A stretch of DNA of 64,000 nucleotides from Microvelia longipes (taxonomy: Eukaryota; Arthropoda; Insecta; Hemiptera; Veliidae): NCBI GenBank assembly GCA_018340805.1, contig JACMZG010001908.1, positions 31,795,513 through 31,859,512 of the forward strand, given 5' to 3'. A program made the translations under genes and the position numbers. The notes beneath the pieces are model-generated. The model made no database searches. It was not told the DNA's origin and was given only the letters and a program-made list of their open reading frames with translations. Numbering within the stretch: the stretch's first letter is position 1; each line of letters opens with the position of its first letter. Below are positions 35,106 through 49,785 of the stretch, in pieces.

Positions 35106-36599
35106 AATCAGAAAATTTTTCTCTGGAGGTCTTGAACGAGGTTTTGAATCATTAAGGTGAAATCTTGGTTTCGTTTTTTACGCTAACACATCACTTTTCC
35201 TATTTTCCTACGGTAAACAGAAGGAAATATGCAAACAGTTTAAAACAACTTGTTATTAAGGTTAATATACTTTATTCAATTTGAAATCTCTTGTCACTTA
35301 TAAGTGCAAAGATCTTGTTATATTTTAGTCAAGTTTAATTATATATTTCTCAATTGTTAGCCAAATTAAATTGTGAATTAAAAGCCCTTCTATCCCTGAT
35401 TTCTTTTTGTCCCCTATCACTCCAATTAAGTAAAATTCTTGTTCCAGTCATGTTTAGATGTGATTTTCCTGTGTTTGTTTTTTTTATATCCTACCATACA
35501 TTTTTATTTTTACAGTTGTCTAGTTTTTATCAGTATTAATATCTAAGCCTTTTCTACTTTCCATAAATCATGTGTTGCTATGTTTTCTAACCTGTCACTA
35601 CATTTCTGTATGGCAATGTATATCACAGACAATAAATTTTCTATGGATCGCATTTTCCTATGTTTTCTCACCTTGTCTAAATGTTTATTATATAGATCAT
35701 AGAATGCATCAATCAATTCGAATATTCTGGTGTTTAAAAACTTTTATTGTATTATTTTCTCTAATATATTCAGACATTAAAATCTTTTGTAAAACCCATC
35801 TTATGTGAATAGACGTGTTTGATTGTCAAATCACTTGGTAACCCGACATAATAGACAGATCTATGTCAGATCTTATGGACTCTTATAGATTTCCATAGTT
35901 GACTATTGTTAAACATTTTTCATATATTAACTCTTTTCTATTTTTCATAGATCACTTTTCCGAGTATTTTCTAATGTGTTATTCAGTTTTGTTTTGTTGT
36001 GAAATTCTAGATGGCCCGTTTCCTCTAGGTTTCTCTTAGTGTAAAGATATGCCTTGGTTCTTGGATGAAAATGATTGATTTCCCTTTAGCAAATTTTATT
36101 AGAACTACGGTTAGCAAAATATATTAGATATATCGACAGACTAGCTATCGGTTATGACTACTGGTTTTATAAGTTAAGGTTTTTATGATTGTTTTGTCCT
36201 AATGTTTATTTTTTTTTATTATTTATTAATGTATTTTGTGCACAAAACATGTCATGGTAATAATTTTGAGCTTACAATAGTACAGCATAGTTGCTTTACT
36301 GGTGACAAAATTAATATATAATAAATACAAAATTTTATATTTTTCTGGCACCATTTACTAGCTTATAATGGTATCCTGCTTCTTCGCTTAAATTGAACCA
36401 CTATTACTAGTGTGGTATTAGTATCTATGTATAATTAAAATTCGGCCAACGGAATAGTTTTTAAAATTCCGAAACTTTGTTTAGCAAAAGAAAAATGGCG
36501 ATTTAATAATTAATAAATTCTACTCTTTTAATGTCAATTCTTTTTATCAAGGATCTTTTTTAAGAAACTTTGTGGACAAGTTTTTAAATTAGTAAACAT

Positions 36600-36840
36600 G
36601 TTAGTAATATTGTGATTGTCTCTCATATTTTTACATTTTCTCACTTTATACCGTAACCGCATATATAGAGGGAAATTGTTGTGTCCAGCCTAAAACCCGA
36701 AACCGATGTTTCATCATTTTTATATGACGTTTTAAGTGGTTTCATCATTCTGTCTGTCTGCCTGTGTGTCTGTGTCACGAGAGTGCCCTGTGTGTGTGTG
36801 TGTGTGTGTGTGTGCTATAGACAATTGAAACTTGGCACCC
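36600..36840 (+). repeat. Dispersed repeat family 1 copy with (GT)n
   Basis: It contains aaacccgaaaccgatgtttc, a cgttttaagtggtttcatca stretch, a ctgtctgtctgcctgtgtgt block and a (GT)n tract (36790-36814), then gaaacttggcacccaaatta. The last motif matches gatttgagatttggcactca at 47070-47089 in another copy. Confidence 0.6.
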
Positions 36841-37619
36841 AAATTAGACTTAAGGTCTAGTTGTGCTGCATAAAAGATAACTTTTTTAGACCCTTTTAAC
36901 CTATTTTGCTGATTCATCAAGACTAAAATATTTGTTAGAAATCAAAAATTTGACCGATTGTGCATCTATAAGGTGATAATTTTTATACTTAATTTTATTT
37001 TGAAATTGGTCGCCATTTTTAAATTATAGACTTTTGAATTTTCTAACTTTGGCAGCCAATAACTTTTTATTTTCAAACTCTTCTTCGACATACGGCATCA
37101 AGAACTAGTAGTGTAAATGCCATATTTAACAAACTTTAAGGTACTGACGAAAATATGTATTTATTGGTGTGACCCTTAATATTATTTGCAGTAGTTGGTT
37201 TCCATGTATCGAAAATATTACTTTTTTCAAAAAATTAAATTAACTAATCGTATGATCACCTTATGATTTAATGTTAAAATATGTTGATAGTTTTCTTATG
37301 TAGAATTAAAACTTATACAAACTAGGTTGCCAAATATGGCCTCAGGTTTTTCAATCCATTAGTGAACATAGAATGAAAGCGTTACTCGTATTATTTTATA
37401 GAATCGGAATTATTTTTTATCTGCTGTTTTACTTTTATGAGCTTAATTAACGTTTTATATGTATCAAAGGTTAATTAAAATAAATCACTCATGCTAAAAA
37501 TTCGGCAAAATAAAACCGAATGTATGCCACTATTACCTTTAAGTAATTTTAAAAATCTGAGGACGAGCAATGTTAGTCCTAAGTCATCATTGCTCTAGAC
37601 TTTGGATCAATAATTCTGA

Positions 37620-37770
37620 GGTTTAGCGTAACGAGACTGAAGACGGTACCGAAGGGGTAACTAATCATACCACATTAAGATTTAAGTGACAATGACATTC
37701 TTAAGTCCGAGCGAAGCAAATCTTAAGTTGTAAAGAAAAGTCCCGAGGTACTCCGTTCCGATTTTTTTTC
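37620..37770 (-). repeat. Dispersed repeat family 2, reverse copy
   Basis: taagtccgagcgaagcaaat is the reverse complement of the TTCGCTCGGACTTA-type motif, and cgaggtactccgttccga resembles the reverse of the GGAACTC-type block of the forward copies. It is more diverged than the others. Confidence 0.4.
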
Positions 37771-38927
37771 AAATTTTAAAAAATAATTTAACATAAACAA
37801 AGTTGTATAAAAAAGCTTAAATATCTTTTATCAATACCAACTTAGTTTTATCAAAGACAAATGATGAGATCTTGTAATTCATTGTAAACATTTTTTCTAA
37901 AGTTGGTGAATCGACTATTCAACTATAGAACTATTATAGAGACCAACTATTACAATAATAATCCAAAATAATTATTTATTCTTCTTCCTTAACTACTTAA
38001 TTACTAACTTATACTTACTGTAAAACCACAATTAAAATGTATATTTTCATGCACAATGCATTTAACTTAATACTTACGCAAATAACATTTAATAAACTAG
38101 TTTTACTATCCTTGCAATCTAGTTTACCTTTAGAAATATTTCAAAATTATACTTTTACTTGCGGGTAAATTTAGCAAATACTATCGAGTTGTAATGCTAG
38201 TTGTAATAGTACAGCCTGCGAGGCTGGTTGTCCATTGTGCAATTAATTTGTTTTATAAAAATTAATCCTGATATACTTAATCGCTTTCTGTACCAATTTG
38301 TATTTAACTATATTATTAGATTTTACAATTATTAGATGAAATGATACTCTAGGGATTCCAAAATATTTTTATAATTATAAAATTTAAACATTTCAGTGGG
38401 AATGTTTTAATTTTTGTTCTTTTTATCAAAATTTTTACAAATTTATATGTTCTACGTACCTACTTATTTTTTGTTTTTAGCTATTGATAATTTTTATCTG
38501 TAATTTTGACTTTATATCCTTTGGTTTCATTGAAATATATTTTATATTTCGTATTTATCTTAATACATCCTTAATTTATTTTTTAAATGGAAAAACTATT
38601 GGAACCTCTTTCTTAAATTATTCATTATATTAAGGAGGAACAGTGCTAATTGAGACCTTTTACCTATTTGATTTTACTTAAATATAATCAAGAATTTATT
38701 TTTTGATTAAAAATAAAATTTTTTAATCGAAAGTTTTTACTTTGTTTTGCGTATTGCATAATTGATTATTTTTATTAAATGTTTTTGTATCTTACTGCTC
38801 TTTTAAAAAATGTTTACTTATTATTTTATTTTTATTCTTTGATTTTAAATTTACCTTTCCGTGCAATTTTATATAAGAAAAACTAATTGGCTCATTAAAT
38901 ACAATAATTATTAGTGTTTTATTAATA

Positions 38928-38987
38928 ATGGTTTATAAGAAATCAGACAGTGACGTCAGAGCTGAAGAAATATCCCAAGTATCTTCG
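38928..38987 (+). CDS. Wdr47: Candidate alternative 20-codon first exon of WDR47
   Basis: ATG at 38928 opens a hydrophilic peptide (MVYKKSDSDVRAEEISQVSS) ending in a consensus-type donor, tcg then gtaagac, at 38988. The donor is phase 0, exactly what the acceptor at 42471 needs, giving a 369-residue protein consisting of this leader plus the WD40 propeller. A TATATAAG lies at 38870-38877 in AT-rich DNA and may be chance. It is unlikely to be an internal exon after 3597-4064: the nearest AG acceptor (ttattag before 38912) would put the frame into a stop. The peptide is charged and Ser/Glu-rich, unlike the random translation around it. Known WDR47 proteins begin with LisH and CTLH domains, which this exon does not encode. 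Confidence 0.45.
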
Positions 38988-41340
38988 GTAAGACGATTTT
39001 CTTTAATTTGATGATTTACCTTCTTAATTTTCCCTGTAAAGGAAAAAATTTTAAAGGAGGATTTTAACTCTAATAATGTCTAAGATAAATTTAAAAAAAA
39101 ATATTACTTCTTACAAGTTTCTTTTCACTGTAAAAAAAAAATTCAACACTTCAACTTTTACTGAAAATAAAATAATACCATAACTTATATCTAAACCTAA
39201 AATAGTTCCAAATAAATTTATTGTAGTATAATAACTCAAAAAAAAAGTAAGCGCCTGCAGCTTCAAACGTTTTGCTTATTGGAGGCGTAGCACATATTAA
39301 ACATAATATTTTTTTAATTATAAGAATATTGTATAATTTTAAAATATATTAATGTAATACCAATTTTTGTAAATTTAAACTATGTATTTTTTTGGCAAAT
39401 AAAGTTATTAAATAAGTATTCTATATTATTACTGTCAATTTTGTAGTTTTTTTTAAGGATTTTTGTTTAAGGAGTTTTTGTTAAGGATTATTCAGAATTT
39501 ATTATATTTACCTAATGTATTGATATTTGTTAACTTATTATTAATCTTCCTAGGGAATTGAGCGTCTGAGTTAATCAGAAGGTATGGATTCATACATTAT
39601 GTAACTTCTGAATAAGAAATAAAAATAATTAAAATAAATTTGATTATCCCTTTATTATTCAAATTTATTCTGTTTATGTTCTGTAATAAAAACCTAAAAA
39701 TATGTTATTTTTAAAGTTTTAAAATTGTTTTACCTATTATCTAATTGAATGTCTTCAGAACCTAAAAGAAAGATCTAGTCACACCTCTTACAACTTATTT
39801 ATTGGACCATTAGAACCTTTCTTGGGTTAAAGTAAGAGGTGGTCTTGGATTGATAAAACTAGAATACATATCGCCGTGTTGTTACATAAAGCTCGTCTTG
39901 AAAGAAGCACCTCAGGGAAAGAATATTTCAATTTTAAATTCTCAAAGTTGTCCAATTACGTATGATGTTCCTTAAAATGGTAGAATACTTCTAATTTAAA
40001 TTCGAATAGACAGAAGTTGGAATAACCATTAGTTTGTTTCCTTTGTTTTAAGCATTAATTTACATTAGTTATGTTCGTAATGTTTTCTGTAATAGTACAT
40101 TACGCAACTAGTGAGGAAAACAGAACTTAGCATGCGAGTGTGGATTTGCAGCCTGAGTATTAAATCGTTTATGGGATTTTCAGCCCATGTTAATAATTCA
40201 GGCGGAATACTTTCTTCAAAACAACTGTCACTATCACTCATTTTTAAACAGTTATCTCTTAAGAACTACTAAAAAAGTTAACTAAGCAAGCGAATTTGAT
40301 AAACCACAAGAACTCAAATTGGCGATATCTATACTGATAAGAATTAACTAACTCACAGATAAAAAGTCACTAAGATTAATTCTTCTTACTTTTATTTTCG
40401 ACACAAGTGCCGAAGGTAAAAATTTGCCTACACCGACATAAAAACGTATTTTCGTATGTTTGACAGATATGCAAAGTCAATATTTCGTATCAATCGTAGT
40501 TAAATGTTTTTTCAGTGAGTATAAAATATTAAAAGGTTATACCTCCTTTCCTTTCAATAGATTTGAAATTTCTATACTTTATCCTTTGATTTTAGACTTT
40601 TACGGTTAAGAAGTGAAACACATTGGAAATTCGCTTAAACAGGGAATCTTCATGAAGACGCTTCTTGTATATGTTTTTTAATTTGACCTATGTCGAAATC
40701 AACATTATCTGATACGATTCTACCGCGCGGCCCCTTCCCCCTCTTACTCTAAAGTCTTAATACTAATTATAATAACCATAAATAAACAAATATTGCATGG
40801 TTCCAAAAATTTAAAATTGACTGTACATTACTGCGATACTAGCTCACCGCAAATGAATGTAAAACTATATCAGCTCACTTCTAAATTTTTCTTTTGATTT
40901 GAAGAAATTTGCTGGTTGTATTATAGCTTAAGGCAACAGTAACATCGGGTTTATGAATTTCAAATTATTAGGAAACTGGCATCTTACATGTATTTGAAGC
41001 ATTTAGATTCTCGAACTTTTCGATTAGTTAAGTTAGTATAATAATTACTACGTAACTTAACTATTACGTGATTTCATTTTTTATAAAAGTTGAACTATTT
41101 TCTTTAAATATTATCTTGTAAATATTATTATCTTATAAATATTATTAACTGTTCAACATAAATAAAGATGATAATATAGTTTGTAATTACTAAGTTTTGT
41201 TTGAAGTTCAGCTTTACAAATATTATGAAATGAAGAAGTTAATCGTGTTTCTAATATAAGTTAATTAGTTTTATGTATGTACCTTAGATTGAATTTACTT
41301 CACAAAGCTATGTTAAATGTCTCTTTCTATTTTTCGTCGT

Positions 41341-41720
41341 AATTCAAAGCTTTAGCATTTTTGATTATAAGGTATAAAAAAATTAATTTCGTAAATATGT
41401 TTAAGCCAAACCATTTAGCTTAAACTGATTTAGACGTCACTTCGGATTAAATATAAACTATAAAAAAATTAAGGTTTCGTAGTTTTTACGGACAGAAAGG
41501 TCAGAAAATTATTGTTCTTTTTTAAATCATAATTCAAAACTTTAGATCCTAAAGTATAAATAAATTAAGTTTGTAAATATGTTTAAGCTAAACTGTTTAG
41601 CTTAAATTTAAATTTAAAACCATTAAGACGTCCCTTCGGATTAAATATAATCTATACAAACGAATTAAGATTTCGTAATTTTTACGAACAAAAAGCTCGG
41701 AGATTAGTGTACTTATTTAA
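41341..41720. repeat. Tandem duplication, ~190 bp unit, two copies
   Basis: Copy 1 (41341-41530) and copy 2 (41531-41720) share aattcaaagctttag / aattcaaaactttag, gtaaatatgtttaagc, a tttagcttaaa palindromic patch, gacgtcccttcggattaaat-type sequence and tttcgtaatttttacg. Divergence is moderate, with small indels. No coding content is seen. It could be the start of a satellite or two copies of one small element. Confidence 0.8.
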
Positions 41721-42470
41721 GTCCAATTCTTCCAATTTTAATAAATTAATTATTTTAAATAAAGGTCTTAATAAAGTTTTTTTCGATACAACTTTTTAGA
41801 AAGGCTTTAAAAATATGCCTTGCCTATTAAAAAAAAACATTTTTCTTTATTGATTATTTGTGATAAACATAATTGAAAATTGAAATAATTTTGATAGAAA
41901 TACTCAGTGATTTAGTGTTAAAATAAATGAATTATTTTCAGGAGGAGGGAGTTCTTTTAATTATTTAATAAAAGTATATTAATTAAAAAAAATAAAGATA
42001 TTAGTTTAAAAAAATCATTAAATTTTTAATCATTGTCATCTAAACTGTAGGAACTTTTCGTATTAAGTCGATTTTACCTCATGCAAAAATAAATCTATAA
42101 GTAGACGGTGGAATATTCTCTATTTTACTTATTTTGTATACCCTAGAAATACGTTATAAAATAATGGAAAAGGTCATTGTCAGTTTAAGACCAAGGATGG
42201 TTAAAAATTTTTAATGGACCACACTTTCTGCATTTAAGCTTAAACCATCATATGAGTTGATACAAGTTTTAAGTAGTTAAACGAAGCATATCAATGTGGT
42301 ATTTTTACGTTATTTATGCTCTTATAAATTCCCCCATCTCTTGGTATGGAATGTTATTTAGAAATTTAGGGAAAACTTATGTATGGTGTTCGTTCTTCTA
42401 AATTATATTTTTTAAATTTATTTATTTATTTTTACAATTTCATTTTAATTATTATCTCTCTTGCTTATAG

Positions 42471-42677
<207 letters not shown>

Positions 42678-43256
42678 TAGAGCATTTTCTTTTATGTATC
42701 TTTTGACGCTCTTGTTTTGGCTCTGTCAGTATCGTTATCCCCATGAATACTTAATGACCAGACGCGATAGTTAAACAATAATGTCAGTCTAACATGTCAT
42801 TGTATGTTGAGACAATAAATTGTCGTATGAAATGATGATATATTTATCAAATGTGCTTTATGTTAGTGGTTTTTTAACCTTTTAGTGATCGCGGCTCTCT
42901 TAAAAAATATTGGGACCCTATGGTGAATGAGGGATTAATGCAAGAACCTTATTGCCTAATGTACTTCTAATTAAACTACTTACACCATTTTTTGTTATCA
43001 GAAGATTGGCCATTGTCTTTATAAGTATCGAACATATATTCTACTTCCCGACTCTGAATCTGACACTCCAACCTGCAATCTATACTCCTGTTATACTTGT
43101 TAAACTACATACTTGTTAAATACATTAAATTGTTAAATTCTTGTTAAAATACATTTTAGCAAATTACCTTTAAAAACTTTTTAACATGAAACGTATATTT
43201 TAATTTTATTATTTTTATATGTTACATAAAAATATAAGATGTATTTAGGATGATTT

Positions 43257-43263
43257 ACACACA

Positions 43264-43338
<75 letters not shown>

Positions 43339-43371
43339 TATATATATATATATATTATATATATAATTAAA
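43257..43371. repeat. (CA)n followed by (TA)n microsatellite
   Basis: An ACACAC tract of about 37 bp passes directly into a TA tract of about 75 bp with TTA interruptions. It lies within the first WD40 intron. Confidence 0.95.
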
Positions 43372-44040
43372 TATTAAAAAAATAGCCGTCGTTTTCCTAT
43401 ACAGTCCCCCCTCTCCCCTAGGAGGCTAAAGCCCCCATGCTAAGGACCACAGGTTTATGCAATTGTGTTGCTCTTACATTACACGTTTACATCACTAAGT
43501 TTATGAAAAACTTATCTCTTATTTTTGATTCCTCAATACTGAAATGAATAAGCTGTATTTTTTCTTATTCATACCCACTTATAAAATGAGAGAAGTGTTA
43601 AGGCACGAATTCAGATTATTTGCAACATAAAACTGATTAATTAGCTGAATTTAATCAAGTAGTTACTTTTTTTTATGAAAGATAAGGTTTCGACATATTA
43701 AGTCTTATCACTTTAGTCTTAATTGTTGTTCTTATTAGTAATGATAAGCTGTTTCTAAGTATTTCTTTCTAAATAATATATAAGTCTACTCAATTAATGG
43801 TTAAATTATAAATGGGGGGGGGGGGTACGGGTACACATTTTTTTATTAATCTTACCCCTATAAAAATGGTTTGAGACCCCTGTTCTAATATGACAGCTTT
43901 TTGATCGTTCCAGGTTGACCTTTCACCAATGCTATCATGAAGAACGTCTCTGGATGTAAAATCACATAAAGCCATGATTTCTCAATTTAGTTTTTAGTAA
44001 AAGTAGTTCGGATCTTTATAAATAGGTGGAAGGTCTCATG

Positions 44041-44082
44041 AGCTACAGTGGTTGAAAGCTACATCTTTCAACCACTGTAGCT
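44041..44082. repeat. Perfect 18 bp hairpin with 6 nt loop
   Basis: agctacagtggttgaaag and ctttcaaccactgtagct are exact complements around ctacat. The arms lie inside a WDR47 intron about 140 bp before the next exon. Confidence 0.95.
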
Positions 44083-44188
44083 AGATGAAAGTTTGCAAGT
44101 ATTTGCTAGCGACTAGGTTTGAAAGAATATCCTGTTTAGTTGTAATATTAAGGTAATAATTAGTATGTTTCTGTTAATTTATTCATAA

Positions 44189-46459
<2,271 letters not shown>

Positions 46460-46694
46460 CTGGTAAAGAATTGGAATTAACAATGCATGATGGCACCGTG
46501 AGAGATTTGTGCTTCATTGAAGATGCAGTTGGAAAAGCATGCCTGTTAGTCAGTGGTGGTGCTGGAGATTGTAAAATATATGTAACAGATTGTGCTACTG
46601 GTCAAGCTTTTCAAGCTTTATCAGGACATAGTGGACCAGTACTTAGTCTTCATACTTGGGGCGGTGCTCTCTTTGCTTCTGGATCTCAAGATAG
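46460..46694 (+). CDS. Wdr47: WDR47 WD40 exon 3 (blade 3 and most of blade 4)
   Basis: Acceptor ttttttcag and donor gatag-gtatgt; entry phase 1, exit phase 2. It encodes GKELELTMHDGTVRDLCFIE, then LLVSGGAGDCKIYVTDCATG, and FQALSGHSGPVLSLHTWGGA followed by LFASGSQDR. MHDGT-RDL, AGDC-IY-TDC, LSGH-G-LSLYTW and ASGSQD are WDR47 hallmarks. A 77-codon frame here (46471-46704) is this exon in its true frame running into the intron. Confidence 0.97.
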
Positions 46695-46754
46695 GTATGT
46701 TTAGTAATTATTTAACTTAACTATTTTTTTAATTTTCCTCTTTTATATCGTGGA

Positions 46755-47170
46755 ATATTGGAAAAGTATTGTGTTTACAAAAAGATCCGAAACCAGGATG
46801 TCATCAGAATTATCTGCTTCAGGTGATTTTAAGAACTTCTAAGTGGTTTTTACAAAGTTGTCTGTCTGTATGTGTTTTATGTGTTTATGTTATCATCATA
46901 TCTCCCAGTGTATTTATGCTAGATTTAAACTATGTGCAAAAATCAATCTTTAAGTCTACTTGTTTTATCTGAAAAATATTTTTATAACATCATTAACATG
47001 CAAGAATGGCTCAGAAATTTTCAAAACTTTCGAAAATTTGGTTTGAATATTTGAAATTGATTGATCGATTTGAGATTTGGCACTCATGTAGTCATATATA
47101 AGACTACATGAGTCTTATGTACAAAATTTTATGCAATAAAAAATTTCAAAAAATCAGAATATAATTTTAT
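46755..47170 (+). repeat. Dispersed repeat family 1, longest copy
   Basis: Located in the 933 bp intron after exon 3. It contains ggaaaagtattgtgtttaca, ccgaaaccaggatgtcatca, aattatctgcttcaggtgat, aagtggtttttacaaag, a TGTCTGTCTGTATGTG block, tttgagatttggcactcatg and a perfect 12 bp hairpin (47082-47113, actcatgtagtc / gactacatgagt). Other copies: 2047, 13830, 36600, and in reverse near 17440 and 59490. Confidence 0.65.
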
Positions 47171-47627
47171 TGAGTTGGAATTTAGTAAAAGTGTAACCCT
47201 TTACTTATTTTTTTTTACTTGTACAACATTTCTATTGACTTGGTATTAAATAAATTTTGAATTACTTCCTATCTACGCGGGAAACCATTGTAGAACAAAT
47301 CAAGTTCTTTTAAGTTGTGCTCTGTTCGGAGCTATTGTTAAAAATCTTGGGACTTTATGTTCCTGAGGCTATACAACTTGTCATATACCTTTTGATTAAT
47401 CATTTGAGTAAAATAATAAATGATGAGTTCAGCATTTTGTTTTTAATTATAGTAATCAATCCAATATTGATTCTATAATTGTAGATGGTTCAAAAACATT
47501 TTCATCACAAACAGTTAACATTTTACTAACACTTAAGGCATTGTTAAGATTTAGACCAATGTTTCTCCTGATAATTGTTTTACTTCATTACCATATTTTT
47601 GAGAAATTTCCAAATCTATGTTTTCAG

Positions 47628-47920
47628 GTCTGTAAGGCTATGGGATCTAAGGTCTAGATCATGCGTCAGTGTTATCAGCCCACCAGCAGGTAGAGGCCAA
47701 GGGTCACCAGCTGCAGCTGTCTGTGTTGATCCGTCAGGACGACTTCTTGTATCAGGACATGAAGATGCTTCCTGTGTATTATATGATGTTAGAGGTGGAC
47801 GTTCATTACAAACATTTAGACCACATCAAGCTGATGTTAGATCCATCAGATTTTCACCATCAGCGTATTACCTTCTTACTGCTGGTTATGATAATCGACT
47901 AGTATTAACAGATCTTCAAG
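47628..47920 (+). CDS. Wdr47: WDR47 WD40 exon 4 (end of blade 4, blades 5 and 6)
   Basis: Acceptor gttttcag and donor cttcaag-gtaaat; entry phase 2, exit phase 1. The split codon AG|G gives Arg, completing SQDR-SVRLWDLRSRSC. Then AVCVDPSGRLLVSGHEDASC, VLYDVRGGRSLQTFRPHQAD and VRSIRFSPSAYYLLTAGYDN, ending RLVLTDLQ. VDPSGRLL-G-EDSSC-LYD-RGGR and DVRS-RFSP-AYYLLT match WDR47 throughout. The 77-codon frame at 47669-47902 is a shadow. Confidence 0.97.
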
Positions 47921-49351
47921 GTAAATCTAATTTTCTAAATATTTCTTAGATTGATTTGTTTTTAGTTGGAAAGTTCAATAAAATCAGTTTAGAAATCAGA
48001 CTTAAATAGTTTATGAAGTTAAACTCAAAAGTCTCTTACATTTTCCTACATGTACATGAAGAAATTTGCAGAGAAATAATTTTACTTTATTTCTAAGATG
48101 ATAAATTTGTATTTGTCTATTCAAAGAGGGCATTCTATACAGGTCATAATAATGATGCTACACATCACTAAATAATAACATTGGAAAGTAGTGAGAAAAT
48201 AAACATTTACCAAAATGAATAATAATAAGTAGTTAAATTATTTGAACTATTTAGATTCCTTCACAGTTTATATTATAAAACAAATTTTATTGGATCTTAA
48301 ATTATATCTCGCAGTTATATCATAAAGTATGTTATACATTTATTGCAGGATCTCCTACTGTGGGGAACTGCTTAGCACTAATTACAGGTTTTATATCTTA
48401 TTAGTGCACTCTTTACCACTCAATCTCATATCCTCGATTAAATCCACTTGCACAGTAATTCACATGGCAACTTTTAATTTAAATAAAAATAATACAATTC
48501 TATCCACTTCCCTGATAATTTTCAAATCAGAATCTAATTTCACTTTTTTATGATATTTTTTATTAAGATTTGATAAATTGGGTCACTTCTTGAATTAATA
48601 AGGTCTTAAGGCAGATAGAGTGTAAGATGATAATCAGTACAAAAAGTCTCTCTACAAAGATTTTTGGGAGAGTTTTCATGCTAATTATTATCTCTTGAAT
48701 TATCTGTAGCTCCTCAATGTACTGTATTTGTAACAATACATTCAGTGTTACATTCTCTCTGCTTCATCCTTTTATAATTTTAGGACAGCTGAAAATGCAA
48801 TTGATCATTTAACTGGTAATAGTAGTGTTTACTAGTAATTTCACTTAGTAATTTTACTTCTAATGTTGCTATAATATTTTTTTAATAATACATAATTATT
48901 GTTGCTTATCACATTTTATCTGCACAGATTGTCAAACAGGATCTAAAATTGAAGAAATGTATTCTTGAAGAATAGCTTAAAGAATTCCTCTCATAATTAC
49001 TGTCTTATAGCAGTATAATAAAATAATATAAATAGATAATTCTTTTGGTTTGTATACATTTATTGGAGTGGTATTGCTCAACCAGGTTGGTTTGACAGGT
49101 AGTTATCCAATTGGGATAGTAATTTTAAGAAAAGAGAATTAATCATCATTTATTAATCATTCTGTGTTAACTATAAGTTTTTAAATACTCTGTTGGATCA
49201 ACTTGCATCAAACTCTAAACCTTTGTTTTTTTGTTCTGAATAAACTAAGTAGTCTTGTGTATCTCCTCAGAATATTTGATTTGCTATTACCTAGTTGAGG
49301 TAAAAAAATATAATTTTGCTGTAATATAATTATTGTTGTTTGTTGCTACAG
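47921..49351 (+). other. Last WDR47 intron
   Basis: 1,431 bp, AT-rich, with no element recognised. The 74-codon frame at 48329-48553 has random composition and is not supported as an exon. Confidence 0.85.
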
Positions 49352-49497
49352 GTGATCTTACTATGCCATTACCAAGTGTAGTCGTTGCTTGTCATCAAGA
49401 TAAAGTGATATCTGGTAGATGGCATCCATCTGAATTCTCCTTTGTGTCCACGAGTGCTGATAAAACATCTGTCTTATGGGCTCTCCCACCATTGTAA
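49352..49497 (+). CDS. Wdr47: WDR47 WD40 exon 5 (blade 7 and stop)
   Basis: Acceptor gttgctacag; entry phase 1. The split codon G|GT gives Gly, so the join reads TDLQ-GDLT, as in vertebrate WDR47. It encodes GDLTMPLPSVVVACHQDKVI and SGRWHPSEFSFVSTSADKTS, ending VLWALPPL and TAA (49495-49497). HKDKVI-RWH and SSADKT--LW are the seventh blade of the family. It completes 349 residues from 42471, about the length expected for the propeller alone. Confidence 0.97.
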
Positions 49498-49785
49498 ACT
49501 ACTCTGTTGTATATTAAGTATTTTAAAGCATCAAGTGTTAATCATCGGCTTGTTAATGTAATTAAGTTCAAAAACATATGTCCCAAGAAGTAACCAATTA
49601 GTTTTGATTCTTTGCATGATGAATTATTTGTTTTTAAATATTTATTTGTAAAAATTAATAATGAAAGTTGATAAAGTGTAAGTCTATTACAAAATATTTG
49701 TATCAGTCTTACTAAATATTCATCATTATGCTGCAAGTAGCATTAACAAGCCTTTTTACAATAAATTTTAATTTATTTGATTCAC
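49498..49785 (+). terminator. WDR47 3' UTR with candidate poly(A) signal
   Basis: AATAAA at 49760-49765 lies about 265 bp after the stop and is followed by T-rich sequence, giving a short 3' UTR ending near 49785. Other AATAAA hexamers occur further on in this AT-rich DNA, so longer ends are possible. The minus-strand 64-codon frame here is incidental. Confidence 0.45.

Larger units (their letters stand above)
4065..42470 (+). other. Very long intron or intron plus intergenic DNA
   Basis: If the exon at 3597-4064 splices to 42471, this is an intron of about 38.4 kb. No other exon with convincing coding content was found in it except the 20-codon candidate at 38928-38987. The gaps between the itemised repeats (for example 5900-7080, 7150-10900, 17600-20850, 24310-27300, 28000-30300, 37800-38900, 39000-41340) are AT-rich with no recognisable gene, RNA gene or element. 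Open frames in them are short and of random composition. Confidence 0.5.

Noticed and set aside
38905..38987. 38928-38987 as an internal exon joined to 4064
   Set aside because: The only nearby AG acceptor gives an in-frame stop in phase 0, so a first-exon role fits better.
47669..47902. 77-codon frame inside WDR47
   Set aside because: Out-of-frame shadow of exon 47628-47920, whose WD40 reading is unambiguous.
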